Shown in pieces: positions 16,757 through 26,239 of a stretch of 64,000 nucleotides of DNA; positions within the stretch are counted from its first letter, which is position 1, and each line of letters opens with the position of its first letter. The position numbers and the translations under genes are program-made. The stretch covers positions 248,001 through 312,000 of the forward strand of contig NZ_JACVAB010000004.1 of assembly GCF_014851585.1 (NCBI RefSeq), in the 5' to 3' direction. The stretch comes from Agrobacterium sp. AGB01. Lineage in GTDB: Bacteria > Pseudomonadota > Alphaproteobacteria > Rhizobiales > Rhizobiaceae. Under the pieces are notes generated by a model, which did no database searches, had not been told where the DNA came from, and saw only the letters and a program-made list of their open reading frames with translations.

Positions 16757-17798
16757 GGTCGAGAGGGCCACAGGGCCTTCTGCCCATGAAAACACCAAGA
16801 TCGGGTGGAGCGGAGCTTTTCGCCGCCATCCGGTCTGGCTGTTTGGTATTCTGATGGTACTGCTGCCAATTGTGGCTATCGGCAATCTTATGGTGGGAGC
16901 CGCTGGCCTCACCATCCAGCAATCGCTTGCCGCCCTTTTCCAGCCTGATAGTTCGGTGGAAACTGCGCTGATCTGGGATGTTCGCCTGCCGCGCGTGTTG
17001 CTTGCCATACTGGTCGGCGCCAATCTGGCTGTCGCCGGTGTATTGATCCAGGCACTGACCAGAAACCCGCTCGCCTCACCTCAGACATTCGGGATCAATG
17101 GTGGCGCAGCATTAGCGATTGTCGTTTGCGTCATTGCACTCCCCGGACTTTCCGGCGGAAGAACGGTGCTACCGGCTTTTGCTGGCGCAGCGGCCATCGG
17201 CTTCATCATGTGGGTGCTCTCGCTTTCCAACGCCATCACGCCGCTGAAACTGGCGCTCGCAGGCGTGGCCCTGCAACTGGTGCTCGCCGCTCTGGTGCAG
17301 GCTGTGCTCATTGCCAACAATGCGTCCACAGACATTGTCTACTGGCTGGCGGGTTCTGTCACCTCTGCCCAGTGGTCAAAGGTTCTGATCATTCTGCCAT
17401 TCACAGTCATCGGCATCATCATCACCATTGCAGGCGGCCATCATTTCGGTCTGCTGGCGCTGGATGCAAGCACCGGCCAATCGCTTGGCCAGAATGCCCA
17501 GCGAACTGGTGGCCTTGCGTCAATATTGATCGTTGTCCTCGCCGGTTCATCCGTCGCCGTTGCCGGCCCTATCGGCTTTGTCGGACTGATGGTGCCGCAC
17601 ATCGTCAGAAGCCTCGTCGGTGAAGACTTGCGCACCGTACTGAGCCTCAGCACCGTCGCAGGTCCGCTGCTGCTTGTCGGCGCCGATCTTGGTGGCAAAC
17701 TCGCGACTTACCCGGCCGAACTGCCGGTTGGCATCGTCACTGCCATTCTTGGCGCACCAGCATTTCTGCTGATCACGTGGAGAAACCGCAATCAATGA
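16746..17798 (+). CDS. Iron-siderophore ABC transporter permease (FecCD family)
   Basis: 350 residues with about nine to ten membrane helices and the FecCD blocks WDVRLPRVLLAILVGANLAVAG, NPLASPQTFGINGGAAL and GPIGFVGLMVPHIVRSL. The start overlaps the binding-protein gene by 11 bases. It is one half of the heterodimeric channel with the next gene. Confidence 0.93.
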   Translation: MSNKVERATGPSAHENTKIGWSGAFRRHPVWLFGILMVLLPIVAIGNLMVGAAGLTIQQSLAALFQPDSSVETALIWDVRLPRVLLAILVGANLAVAGVLIQALTRNPLASPQTFGINGGAALAIVVCVIALPGLSGGRTVLPAFAGAAAIGFIMWVLSLSNAITPLKLALAGVALQLVLAALVQAVLIANNASTDIVYWLAGSVTSAQWSKVLIILPFTVIGIIITIAGGHHFGLLALDASTGQSLGQNAQRTGGLASILIVVLAGSSVAVAGPIGFVGLMVPHIVRSLVGEDLRTVLSLSTVAGPLLLVGADLGGKLATYPAELPVGIVTAILGAPAFLLITWRNRNQ

Positions 17799-18811
17799 AC
17801 GCAGCGCTGGTTGATCCATCAACATCTCAGCCCTTGCGCACCACGCTGGTATGCGTTGGCCTGGCGGTTTTGCTCGTTCTGCTTGCCTTGGTCAGTATGG
17901 CCCTTGGCGCCGTCCCGCTTTCTCTCAACCGAGTGCTGGCGGGTCTTTTCGGCGGACCAGATGCCTTCATCATCGGCCAATATCGTCTGCCCCGCGTCAT
18001 CGTCGCCATTCTCTCCGGTGCTGCACTCGCTTTGGCAGGTCTTTTCTTACAGGTGGCTTTGCGAAACCCGATCGCCTCGCCCGATGTAGTCGGCATCACT
18101 AAGGGCGCGGGTCTTGGCGCGATGCTGGCACTGATTTTTGCACCACCAGCCTGGATCATCTGGAGCGTGCCGGTTGGCGTTATCATCGGCGCCGGTACCG
18201 TTGCGGTCCTGCTGCTGGCGATCGGCCGCGGCCTTGGGGGTGGGGTCACCACTCTGGCGCTCGTCGGCGTTTCGCTTGGCGCACTGGCACAAGCCATGAT
18301 GCAGTTTTTGATGGTGCGTTATCCACGTGGTATCGACCAGAGCATGGTCTGGCTGGCAGGCAGCGTCTACGGCAGCACAATTTCCGACATTCTATCGCTG
18401 TCATTCTGGCTTCTCGCCTGCCTGCCCGTGGTTATTCTGCTCGCCATGGTTCTCGACATTTCTGCCTTCGGTGACGATACGCTGAAAAGCCTTGGCATCT
18501 CACCCAATCTTTTGCGCGCCAGCCTTGTCTTGACCGCAGTGGTCTTGACGGCAGGCGCCGTCGCAAGCGTCGGCAGCATCGGCTTTTTGGGTTTGCTGGC
18601 GCCCCATATCGCTCGGCTTATGGTGGGACCACATGCCCGCCATCTCGTTCCAGCCACCGCACTGACCGGGGCACTGGCACTTCTGTTGGCGGATTTGATC
18701 GGACGACTGGTGGCACTGCCAAATGAAATTCCGGCCGGCATTGTCGCTTCGGTGATCGGTGGACCCTATCTCTTCTTCCTCTTGCTTTGGGAGGCTCGCC
18801 GTCGTGGCTGA
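17795..18811 (+). CDS. Iron-siderophore ABC transporter permease (FecCD family)
   Basis: 338 residues from ATG 17795, which overlaps the previous stop as ATGA and has GGAGA upstream; a GTG at 17777 would add six residues. The typical blocks are visible: QYRLPRVIVAILSGAALALAGLF, NPIASPDVVGI and GSIGFLGLLAPHIARL. It pairs with the upstream permease and overlaps the ATPase gene by 8 bases. Confidence 0.93.
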   Translation: MNAALVDPSTSQPLRTTLVCVGLAVLLVLLALVSMALGAVPLSLNRVLAGLFGGPDAFIIGQYRLPRVIVAILSGAALALAGLFLQVALRNPIASPDVVGITKGAGLGAMLALIFAPPAWIIWSVPVGVIIGAGTVAVLLLAIGRGLGGGVTTLALVGVSLGALAQAMMQFLMVRYPRGIDQSMVWLAGSVYGSTISDILSLSFWLLACLPVVILLAMVLDISAFGDDTLKSLGISPNLLRASLVLTAVVLTAGAVASVGSIGFLGLLAPHIARLMVGPHARHLVPATALTGALALLLADLIGRLVALPNEIPAGIVASVIGGPYLFFLLLWEARRRG

Positions 18812-19604
18812 TATCCAACAGGACCGTTTACAAGCTGCAACCTTGAGCGTCGGTTATGGCAATAACTCCGTACTCAATCAGGTGTCGCTGGCAATCCCGG
18901 ACGGAAAGATTACGGCACTGATTGGTGCCAACGGCTCCGGTAAATCCACATTGCTGCGTACCTTGGCACAGGTCCTGAACCCTGTTGGTGGCACGGTCCT
19001 GCTGGATGGCAAGGACATTACTCAAAGCCCACGCAAGGCTGTTGCCCGCATCATGGCGCTGTTGCCACAAAATCCTGTCGCACCGGATGGTCTGACAGTT
19101 CGCCAGCTGTGCCGCTTCGGTCGTTACCCGCACAAGCCGCTACTGGCGCGCTCCAGCGACCATGATGAATCGGTGGTCGATACCGCTCTTGCCGACGCAG
19201 GCCTGGCCAATCTGGCAAACCAACCGCTGCACCGTCTGTCGGGCGGTCAACGCCAGCGCGCCTGGATCGCAATGGCACTTGCGCAGGAAACACCCATTCT
19301 GCTGCTCGATGAACCAACAACTTATCTCGACATCGCGCACCAGATGGAAGTCCTGCACCTGCTGCGTCAACTCAACAAGCAGCAAGGGCGCACCGTTGTC
19401 ATGGTGGTACATGACCTCAATCATGCCGCTCAGTTTGCCCATCACATTATTGCGGTTGCCGACGGTGGCATTCATGCTGCCGGTAATCCGCAGGAACTGC
19501 TGACCGCAGAGCTGATAAAAAGCGTGTTTGGCGTGGCGGCCATGGTCATCCCTCACCCGAGTGACGGCACACCACTTTGCCTGCCACTTGCCGCAGTGTC
19601 CTGA
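18804..19604 (+). CDS. Iron-siderophore ABC transporter ATP-binding protein (FecE/FhuC-like)
   Basis: 266 residues from GTG 18804, which lies 9 bases after GGGAGG and overlaps the permease stop; the longer frame would read from inside the permease gene. Walker A GANGSGKST, Q-loop LPQNP, signature LSGGQRQRAWIAMAL, Walker B ILLLDEPTTYLD and the H-loop VHDLNHA are intact. The DEPTTYLD sequence is characteristic of siderophore/heme/cobalamin importers. It completes the four-gene transporter. Confidence 0.93.
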   Translation: MADIQQDRLQAATLSVGYGNNSVLNQVSLAIPDGKITALIGANGSGKSTLLRTLAQVLNPVGGTVLLDGKDITQSPRKAVARIMALLPQNPVAPDGLTVRQLCRFGRYPHKPLLARSSDHDESVVDTALADAGLANLANQPLHRLSGGQRQRAWIAMALAQETPILLLDEPTTYLDIAHQMEVLHLLRQLNKQQGRTVVMVVHDLNHAAQFAHHIIAVADGGIHAAGNPQELLTAELIKSVFGVAAMVIPHPSDGTPLCLPLAAVS

Positions 19605-19641
19605 GAATGACGGCATTCCCATACTGTGTTAGGCAAACCCA

Positions 19642-20532
19642 ATGACCGACCCCTCGCACACAGATTCGGGCGTTGCCCAAGCCTCGGCACTTCTGCGCCG
19701 CCATTACGATGCCAATGCGCACACGCTGACACGGACCGAGCGTCGCGTCGCCGATTATCTGCTGACGCTGGCGCCAGCCGATCTGGCATTTCGCAGCGCA
19801 GGTGAGATTGCGGTCGCGAGCGACACCAGCGATGCCACCGTCATTCGTACGGCCCGCCGTCTGGGCTTTTCCGGCCTGCCGGAACTGAAACGCCTGATCA
19901 ATCGGCCTATCGCCACCCACACATCGCCCAGCACACGCCTTGGCCACAAGATCAAATCCGTGGCGCCGGACGCATTAGCGGCCCGCGACGCCATCTTCGC
20001 AGCCGCACACGAAATACTGGAAGCGACCCGCGAAGTGCTTGATCCTGGCGCTATCGAGCAGGCGGTGACACTGTTTGAAAATGCCGGAACCGTCTGGTGT
20101 CTCGGCATCGGCGTGGCGGAACAACCAGCACGCCATCTGGCCACCGGTCTGTTGCGTGCTGGCCTTGTCACGCAGACCGTTGCAAGCAGCGGCTTTGATC
20201 TTGCCAACAGCATGATTGGCCTTCGCAAGGGCGATACACTGGTAATTTTTCATGCCGCGACCCGCCGCAAGGATATCGCTTCGCTGATAGAGCACGCTGG
20301 CAAGATCGGCGTTTCAACCGTTCTGGTGTCCGGCACTCAACTTAATGAATTGTTCCGCGATCAGGTAACAGTTGCCCTGCATTCCATGGCTGTGGCGTCC
20401 AAATTGGCCAGTTGGCTGATTGGTGCAACCGTTATCGGTGATCTCCTCACCTTTCGGTTCTCTGCAAGGAATACGGCGCGCGCCACCGCAACGCATGACA
20501 ATCTCAACCAATTACGTGCAAAATTCGAATAA
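19642..20532 (+). CDS. RpiR-family regulator (HTH plus SIS domain)
   Basis: 296 residues: RpiR helix-turn-helix (about 25-95; TRTERRVADYLL, SDTSDATVIRTARRLGFSGLPELK) and a C-terminal SIS sugar-isomerase domain (about 125-265) for phosphosugar sensing. It starts 38 bases after the iron-transporter ATPase gene on the same strand. Target candidates are that operon or genes elsewhere. A role in iron transport control is unusual for the family but cannot be excluded. Confidence 0.9.
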   Translation: MTDPSHTDSGVAQASALLRRHYDANAHTLTRTERRVADYLLTLAPADLAFRSAGEIAVASDTSDATVIRTARRLGFSGLPELKRLINRPIATHTSPSTRLGHKIKSVAPDALAARDAIFAAAHEILEATREVLDPGAIEQAVTLFENAGTVWCLGIGVAEQPARHLATGLLRAGLVTQTVASSGFDLANSMIGLRKGDTLVIFHAATRRKDIASLIEHAGKIGVSTVLVSGTQLNELFRDQVTVALHSMAVASKLASWLIGATVIGDLLTFRFSARNTARATATHDNLNQLRAKFE

Positions 20533-20751
20533 AGCTGTTTTTCTACAATGCTTGGCAGGGCCTCCGGTCCCAAGACCTGCGACACTTTACCCGCAACCAG
20601 ATCTCACCATCGTCACGACACCACACCAATGTACGGTTGAGAAAATTATGTTTTTTCAGCGTGATCTGTCCGGTTATGGTATTTATTTGACCGATTGCAG
20701 AATCAACTCCGTAAATTATTTGCTGCCCGGCAGCAGTGGCCTTGGAATATC

Positions 20752-21930
20752 ATGCTCAAGATTGATCAGCGAACCTCGCGCGCGATGAACCGGCGCCTTG
20801 TCCTAAATTTGCTGCGCCGGGAAGGTCCATTGAGCAGGGCCGAAATCGCTGATGTGACGGGACTTAGCCGCGCCACGGTCACCTTCGTTGTTGGCGATCT
20901 CGTCAAGGAAAACTACCTCATCGAGCAGGAAACGACACGTGGTGCCAGCGGTCGACGCCCTACACCAGTGGCCATCAATTACGATGGTCACGCGGCCATC
21001 GGCATCAAGATGAACATCGACAGGATTGAGTGCATCCTGACAAACCTCTCGACGACGCCAATCCTGTCTCACGCGATTGACTATTCCAACACCCGTCCTG
21101 AGACGATCGTCGAGGCATCCCATCAGGCAATCAGACACCTGATTGCTAATGCGCCCACAGGGATCGGCCCGGTAACAGGCATTGGTTTTTCAATGCCCGG
21201 CATCATCGACAATCGCAACGGAATTTGTCTGAAAAGCCATCGTTTTGGCTGGAACAATGTACACTTCGCCGAGCAGCTGTTTGCAAAAACCCGCATCCCC
21301 GTGTGGATGGAAGATGACACGATTGCCTTTGCGCTGGCTCACCACCTTTTCGGGCTTGGCCGCAACGTCGGTACATTTATCGCACTCGCCATCGGTGCCG
21401 GTATTGGCTCTGCAACCGTGGCAGATGGTGTGGTTCTGCGCGGTGCGCACGGCCATGCCGGCAAACTGGGGCATGTCAAACAACATCTGGAAGGGCCGCT
21501 CTGCGAATGCGGTCAACGTGGCTGTCTGCAGGCATCCTATTCCGAACCCGCCATTGTTGCCCGGTGGCGCAAAACCAAGGACTTACCTGCCGCCAAGGAC
21601 CGCTTTGACATGCTGGAAGCTGCCAAACAGGGTGATGCCGAAACACGTGCAATTCTGAAGGAAGCAGGCGAGCAGATCGGCATCCAGCTTGCAGCCCAGA
21701 TCAATACGATTGACCCGGAGATCGTTATCGCAGGTGGCGAGGCAACCGCATTTGGGCCGTTCCTGCTCGACCCGATGACGGAAACGCTGGAAAAATACTG
21801 TTTTATGCAGGCGCCACCCATCCTAGCGGATGAACGCGACAATTTCTGGAGCCCAGGTGCAGCAGCGCTCGCCACCCAACGACTGTTCGACTTTGAAGTC
21901 GATGTGGCCGCAGACGAAACAGCAGTCTGA
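20752..21930 (+). CDS. ROK-family transcriptional repressor (NagC/XylR/Mlc type)
   Basis: 392 residues from ATG 20752; a longer frame opens at 20695. The N-terminal winged helix (about 10-70; GPLSRAEIADVTGLSRATVTFVV) is followed by an ROK sugar-kinase fold with GIGFSMPGIID, the phosphate loop ALAIGAGIGSA, and the zinc motif CECGQRGCLQ. ROK repressors respond to sugars. The gene is convergent with the GH42/ABC sugar operon and is the natural candidate repressor of it, possibly through the palindrome at 28488-28501. Confidence 0.9.
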   Translation: MLKIDQRTSRAMNRRLVLNLLRREGPLSRAEIADVTGLSRATVTFVVGDLVKENYLIEQETTRGASGRRPTPVAINYDGHAAIGIKMNIDRIECILTNLSTTPILSHAIDYSNTRPETIVEASHQAIRHLIANAPTGIGPVTGIGFSMPGIIDNRNGICLKSHRFGWNNVHFAEQLFAKTRIPVWMEDDTIAFALAHHLFGLGRNVGTFIALAIGAGIGSATVADGVVLRGAHGHAGKLGHVKQHLEGPLCECGQRGCLQASYSEPAIVARWRKTKDLPAAKDRFDMLEAAKQGDAETRAILKEAGEQIGIQLAAQINTIDPEIVIAGGEATAFGPFLLDPMTETLEKYCFMQAPPILADERDNFWSPGAAALATQRLFDFEVDVAADETAV

Positions 21931-21954
21931 CCAGCGCGCTACGCAGATACAAAA

Positions 21955-21983
21955 ACGTGCGGGGAACTTGGTTCCCCGCACGT
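21955..21983. terminator. Strong bidirectional terminator between ROK and GH42 genes
   Basis: Perfect 13-bp stem ACGTGCGGGGAAC (21955-21967) / GTTCCCCGCACGT (21971-21983) with a 3-base loop, flanked by AAAAA on the left (T-run for the minus strand) and a short T-rich stretch on the right. It lies between convergent stops at 21930 and 22024. Confidence 0.85.
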
Positions 21984-22023
21984 CTTGATAGCTCAACCAT
22001 CACTCTCCTGGGAGGGTGGAGAC

Positions 22024-24162
22024 TTAGCTGAGCTCAATCACCAGGCAGCCGTAGCCAGCCAGTTCAGTCGCGCCTGACACGGCTGCATCCGTCAACAGAT
22101 CCTGACCAGCAGGCAGTGCCTTGAAAGAGCGGCTTTCGCTTGTCGTGTTGATGACGAAAAGCAGGCGACGATCTTCTGCCGTGCGGAGCGATACTTCGAC
22201 GCCGGACGGCAAATCTTCCACCAGAGGCTGAGCACCCGACTGGGCAATGACAGTCGGTACCAGAAGCTCAACCACCTCAGGTGTCAGATAGGTTGCGAGA
22301 TAGATCGCACGTCCCTGCCCGACCTTGCGCTCGGTCAGCATCGGTTTTCCAGCCAGACTGCGATCGGACCAGGACCCCAGGATCTTCACATCGTCAGCGA
22401 TCTCGATGGTCTCGTAGAGATGTTCGGCCGTCGCCTCTCGGTTGCCAATCTGCATCTTGTAGGACCGTTCCGACGACGAAGACGGCAGAACCTGTGGCGG
22501 CACATACATGCCGGCATCAGGCGCATTGCGCTGGAACAGACCCTGCCCGCCAGCCGCCACAACACGGCCGAACTCTTCAACCTTCACACCGGTCAATTCA
22601 GAAAGCTGTGCGCCCGGCGCCTGCTCGCGAATAATGTGGTTGTTGCGATCCCGGGTGCCTGTCATCGCACCAACAATCACCGTACCGCCCGCTTCAACAA
22701 AGGCACGCAATTTTGGTGTCCAGGCATTATCCCACATCACCCAATGCGGAATGTAATACACCTTCAGGCGAGACAGGTCGTCTTCCGGATGGACGAAGCC
22801 GGTCGCATAACCGTTCTGATAGGCGAAGCGATGCAGATGAACTGCATCTTCCACCGGCGACGGCAGGCCGATCGGATAAGTCTTGTGGGCTTCCTGGTTG
22901 TCGAAGTCCGCGCCGGCAATGCCGATGTCGATCTGAACACTGGTGCCCAGCAACTTGCTCTTGATCTTATTGATGTCGGACGCGAAATGACGTGCCTCTT
23001 CATAACGGCGACGTGGCACGTCATCGTGATCGAGAATGCCCATCCAGTAGATTTCCGCACCAAAATGCGCTGGGCGCCAGCGGAAGAACATCAGGCCGTC
23101 TGCACCACGCGCCACGGATGACAGTGCCATGCGGCGCATTTCGCCAGGCTCTGGTGTCATCGTCGTGAAGGCTGGCTGGCTGCCAAGACCGGATGCCTGC
23201 TCCGGCACGATGAAGTTGCCCGAATAGCTGCGGCACAAATCCATCTGTAAGGCCTGCGTTGCGGCATGGCCGCCCGTCCGACGGAACTCGTCGTAGAGCA
23301 TCGGATAGATATCGAAACCGATGAAGTCGAGATCCTGACCGAACTGCCCACGGAAATCGATATCGGTGAGATTGCCGAGATTGTGGAAGATGAACCAGTC
23401 GGAATTGGTTTCACGCAGGATCTTGACCTGATCATGCTGGAAGGTTGCGGTCGCTACAGCCAGGAAGCGGTGATAGTCCTGGACGTGGCCGGGGCTCAGA
23501 TAGGATGGTGCCATCGGCATTGGCAACACGACCTGATCGAAATTGTCATAGGCAGTGGCCCAGAAATGGCCGCCCCAGGCGAAATTCAAATCATCGATCG
23601 TCCGATATTTGTGACGCAGAAAATTGCGGAACGCGAGTGCGGCAGAATCCGAGAACGATTCCGACACCGTGGTGTTCAGCTCATTGTCTGTCTGCCAGCC
23701 GATAACATAGGGATTGTCTTCGTAGTGCTCGGCCATTGCCTTGGTAATGCGGCGGCTGTGGTGACGCAGCACAGGGCTGGTCGTGTCGCAATGCTGGCGC
23801 GAGCCATGGCTTGCACGACGGCCGTTGCGGTCAACACGCAGCACTTCAGGATAGTTATGTGTCAACCAACGCGGTGGTGTCGCCGTTGGTGTGCAGAGCA
23901 CGGTGTTGATGCCAGCCTTGCCAAGCACTTCAATCGCCCGGTCGAATAGATCAAAGTCGAACTTGCCTTCAAAGGGTTCCCAGATGTGCCAGGCAAATTC
24001 GCCCATACGCACCGTGTTGAAGCCGAGTTCCTTCATCCGCTCGGCATCACGCTGCCAGTAGCTTTCATCGACATGTTCAGGATAATGCGGCACGCCGAGC
24101 AAAAAATCGTCAAGGTTAAGGGTGCGCCAAGCCGAAAGCGGCGCTGGATTGGACCGTTTCAT
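22024..24162 (-). CDS. Beta-galactosidase, glycoside hydrolase family 42
   Basis: 712 residues, within the GH42 range. The catalytic TIM barrel is N-terminal (about 20-400): GVPHYPEHV, FNTVRMGEFAW, TPTATPPRWL, acid/base Glu in GWQTDNELN, and nucleophile Glu in FIVPEQASG. A GATase-like trimerisation domain (about 400-610) and a C-terminal beta domain follow. There is no signal peptide, so it acts in the cytoplasm on imported galactosides. It is the last gene of the CUT1 ABC operon (22-base gap from the ATPase), which implies that the transporter imports a beta-galactoside or related oligosaccharide. Confidence 0.95.
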   Translation of the reverse strand: MKRSNPAPLSAWRTLNLDDFLLGVPHYPEHVDESYWQRDAERMKELGFNTVRMGEFAWHIWEPFEGKFDFDLFDRAIEVLGKAGINTVLCTPTATPPRWLTHNYPEVLRVDRNGRRASHGSRQHCDTTSPVLRHHSRRITKAMAEHYEDNPYVIGWQTDNELNTTVSESFSDSAALAFRNFLRHKYRTIDDLNFAWGGHFWATAYDNFDQVVLPMPMAPSYLSPGHVQDYHRFLAVATATFQHDQVKILRETNSDWFIFHNLGNLTDIDFRGQFGQDLDFIGFDIYPMLYDEFRRTGGHAATQALQMDLCRSYSGNFIVPEQASGLGSQPAFTTMTPEPGEMRRMALSSVARGADGLMFFRWRPAHFGAEIYWMGILDHDDVPRRRYEEARHFASDINKIKSKLLGTSVQIDIGIAGADFDNQEAHKTYPIGLPSPVEDAVHLHRFAYQNGYATGFVHPEDDLSRLKVYYIPHWVMWDNAWTPKLRAFVEAGGTVIVGAMTGTRDRNNHIIREQAPGAQLSELTGVKVEEFGRVVAAGGQGLFQRNAPDAGMYVPPQVLPSSSSERSYKMQIGNREATAEHLYETIEIADDVKILGSWSDRSLAGKPMLTERKVGQGRAIYLATYLTPEVVELLVPTVIAQSGAQPLVEDLPSGVEVSLRTAEDRRLLFVINTTSESRSFKALPAGQDLLTDAAVSGATELAGYGCLVIELS

Positions 24163-24184
24163 ATCTTCAAAACTCCAAATTAAA

Positions 24185-25387
24185 TTAAGTGCGGGTGGCG
24201 GCTTTCGCAGGAGTGATCGTTTTGCCGTCAGGCCCGAAGAGATAAGCGTCCGAGAGGTCGAAGTTGACCTTCACCGACTGGCCGTTGGAAAAGGCAACGA
24301 CATCACCCAATTGAACAGTAATATTCTGGGTGCCGGTGTCGGAGCCGGTGGTAACCACAGGACTGCCGTCAACGTGAAGGATCGTCTCGCGGCCAAGATG
24401 TTCGATCAGGCGGATTTTCGCGTCGAAACTGGCGTCCCCGGTCTGCTCTCCGGTTTTCAACCGTTCCGGACGCACGCCGACCTTGACCTTGTCGCCGACT
24501 GAAAGTTTCACGTCGGCGATATCGGCAAATTGCAGTTCCGGTAGTCCCTCGACAGTGACGCTGACGCGGCCGCCCGAAACGGTCACGATACGACCTTCAA
24601 AGAAATTCATGCGCGGCGCACCGAGGAAGCCGGCGACAAAATGGTTGATCGGGTTGGCATAGAGCTCAAGCGGCGAACCAACCTGTTCGATTGCCCCCTT
24701 GTTCAGCACCACGATCCGACTGGCCATCGTCATCGCCTCGACCTGATCATGGGTGACGTAAATCATCGTTGAGCCAAGCTCGGCATGCAGCGTTGACAGT
24801 TCCACGCGCATCTGTGTGCGCAGTGCTGCATCCAGGTTGGACAGCGGTTCGTCAAACAGGAAGACTTCCGGAGAACGCGTAATGGCACGTCCGATCGCTA
24901 CGCGCTGCCGCTGGCCGCCGGACAGCTGCTTAGGCCGCTTGTCAAGCTGTTCGGTGATGCGCAGGATTTCGGCAGCACGCTTTACGGCGGCATCAATCTC
25001 GGCCCTTGGCCGTTTTGCCATTTTCAGGCCAAAGCCCATGTTTTCGCCAACCGTCATGTGCGGATAAAGCGCGTAGGACTGAAATACCATGGCTATGCCA
25101 CGATCGCCCGGCTCTTCCTTGGTCACATCACGACCATTGATCGTCAACGTGCCGGAGGTGACGGTTTCGAGACCGGCAATGGTCTTAAGCAGCGTGGACT
25201 TACCGCAGCCGGACGGACCGACCATCACGATAAACTCGCCCTTTTCAATCGTAAGGTTGATGTCCTTCAGCGCGTGGAAACCACTATAGTGCTTTTCGAC
25301 ATTGGTAAGTTCGACGCTTTTCATGCCGATCTTGTCCTTATTGTTCGTCTGGTTGGTGGGCGTCGGGGTCTGAGCGGCAACAGTCAT
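24185..25387 (-). CDS. Sugar ABC transporter ATP-binding protein (UgpC/MsmK/MalK-like)
   Basis: 400 residues from ATG 25387, which overlaps the permease stop (ATGA). An ATG at 25324 (MKSVELTNVEKHY) is the more typical family N-terminus and remains possible; the longer start adds a Thr/Asn/Gln-rich 21-residue tail. Walker A GPSGCGKST, Q-loop FQSYALYPHMTV, signature LSGGQRQRVAIGRA, Walker B VFLFDEPLSNLDA, H-loop VTHDQVEAMT and a C-terminal MalK/TOBE regulatory domain (last 120 residues) are intact. It energises the two CUT1 permeases upstream. Confidence 0.93.
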   Translation of the reverse strand: MTVAAQTPTPTNQTNNKDKIGMKSVELTNVEKHYSGFHALKDINLTIEKGEFIVMVGPSGCGKSTLLKTIAGLETVTSGTLTINGRDVTKEEPGDRGIAMVFQSYALYPHMTVGENMGFGLKMAKRPRAEIDAAVKRAAEILRITEQLDKRPKQLSGGQRQRVAIGRAITRSPEVFLFDEPLSNLDAALRTQMRVELSTLHAELGSTMIYVTHDQVEAMTMASRIVVLNKGAIEQVGSPLELYANPINHFVAGFLGAPRMNFFEGRIVTVSGGRVSVTVEGLPELQFADIADVKLSVGDKVKVGVRPERLKTGEQTGDASFDAKIRLIEHLGRETILHVDGSPVVTTGSDTGTQNITVQLGDVVAFSNGQSVKVNFDLSDAYLFGPDGKTITPAKAATRT

Positions 25388-26235
25388 CCTTTGACCGCTC
25401 CCATGGTCAGGCCCGAAATGAAATGCTTCTGCATCAGGAAGAACATGATGACTGGCGGGATCGCGACGAAGATCGTGGCGGCCGAAACAATGTTCCAGGC
25501 AGAAACCCATTCACCCTTGAGGTTGGAGAGACCGGCAGTAACCGGTTTGACGACATCACTCTGCGTCAGCACCAGCGCCCAGAAATAGTCATTCCAGATG
25601 AAGGTGAAGACGAGAATGGCAAGTGCTGCGAGCGCAGGGCGGACAAGGGGCACGACAATGTGGATCAGTGTCTGCCAGGGTGACGCACCCTCGGCACGTG
25701 CCGCCTGGAACAGTTCGTCCGGTAAGGCGGCAATGAAGTTGCGCATGAACAGTGTGGCAAAGCCGGTCTGAAAGGCAACGTGGAACAGGATCAGCGCATA
25801 GAAGGTATCGTAGAGGCCGATCGAAACCATCAGGTCGCGGATCGGAATCATCATGATCTGCTGCGGCAGGAAATTACCGCCGACAAAGATCGCAAAGATC
25901 ACCATCGAACCCCGAAAACGATAACGCGACAGCACAAAACCGGTCAGCGTCGAGAACACCAGAACCATGATGACCGAGGGCACCGTAATGATCAGGCTGT
26001 TCATGAAATAACGCGTCATCTTGGTCTGTTCGAAGACCGCGACATAGTTCTCAACGAGATTGAACTTGCTGGGCCAACCCCAGTAGTTTCCGGCCATCAC
26101 GTCATCAAACGACCGGAAGGACGTCATGATGACGGCAAACAATGGCAACAGCCACAGGACAAGCACCAGCGAAACGCCAGCCATATATCCAAAGCGGGCA
26201 AGTTTTTTGTTCTCGGGTATGGGACGAGGATACAT
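25384..26235 (-). CDS. Sugar ABC transporter permease (MalG type)
   Basis: 283 residues with six predicted membrane helices and the CUT1 EAA loop AARAEGASPWQTLIHIVVPLVRPAL. The tail QKHFISGLTMGAVKG is typical of MalG-family subunits. It starts 4 bases after the stop of the MalF-type gene and overlaps the ATPase start. Confidence 0.94.
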   Translation of the reverse strand: MYPRPIPENKKLARFGYMAGVSLVLVLWLLPLFAVIMTSFRSFDDVMAGNYWGWPSKFNLVENYVAVFEQTKMTRYFMNSLIITVPSVIMVLVFSTLTGFVLSRYRFRGSMVIFAIFVGGNFLPQQIMMIPIRDLMVSIGLYDTFYALILFHVAFQTGFATLFMRNFIAALPDELFQAARAEGASPWQTLIHIVVPLVRPALAALAILVFTFIWNDYFWALVLTQSDVVKPVTAGLSNLKGEWVSAWNIVSAATIFVAIPPVIMFFLMQKHFISGLTMGAVKG

Positions 26236-26239
26236 CGGA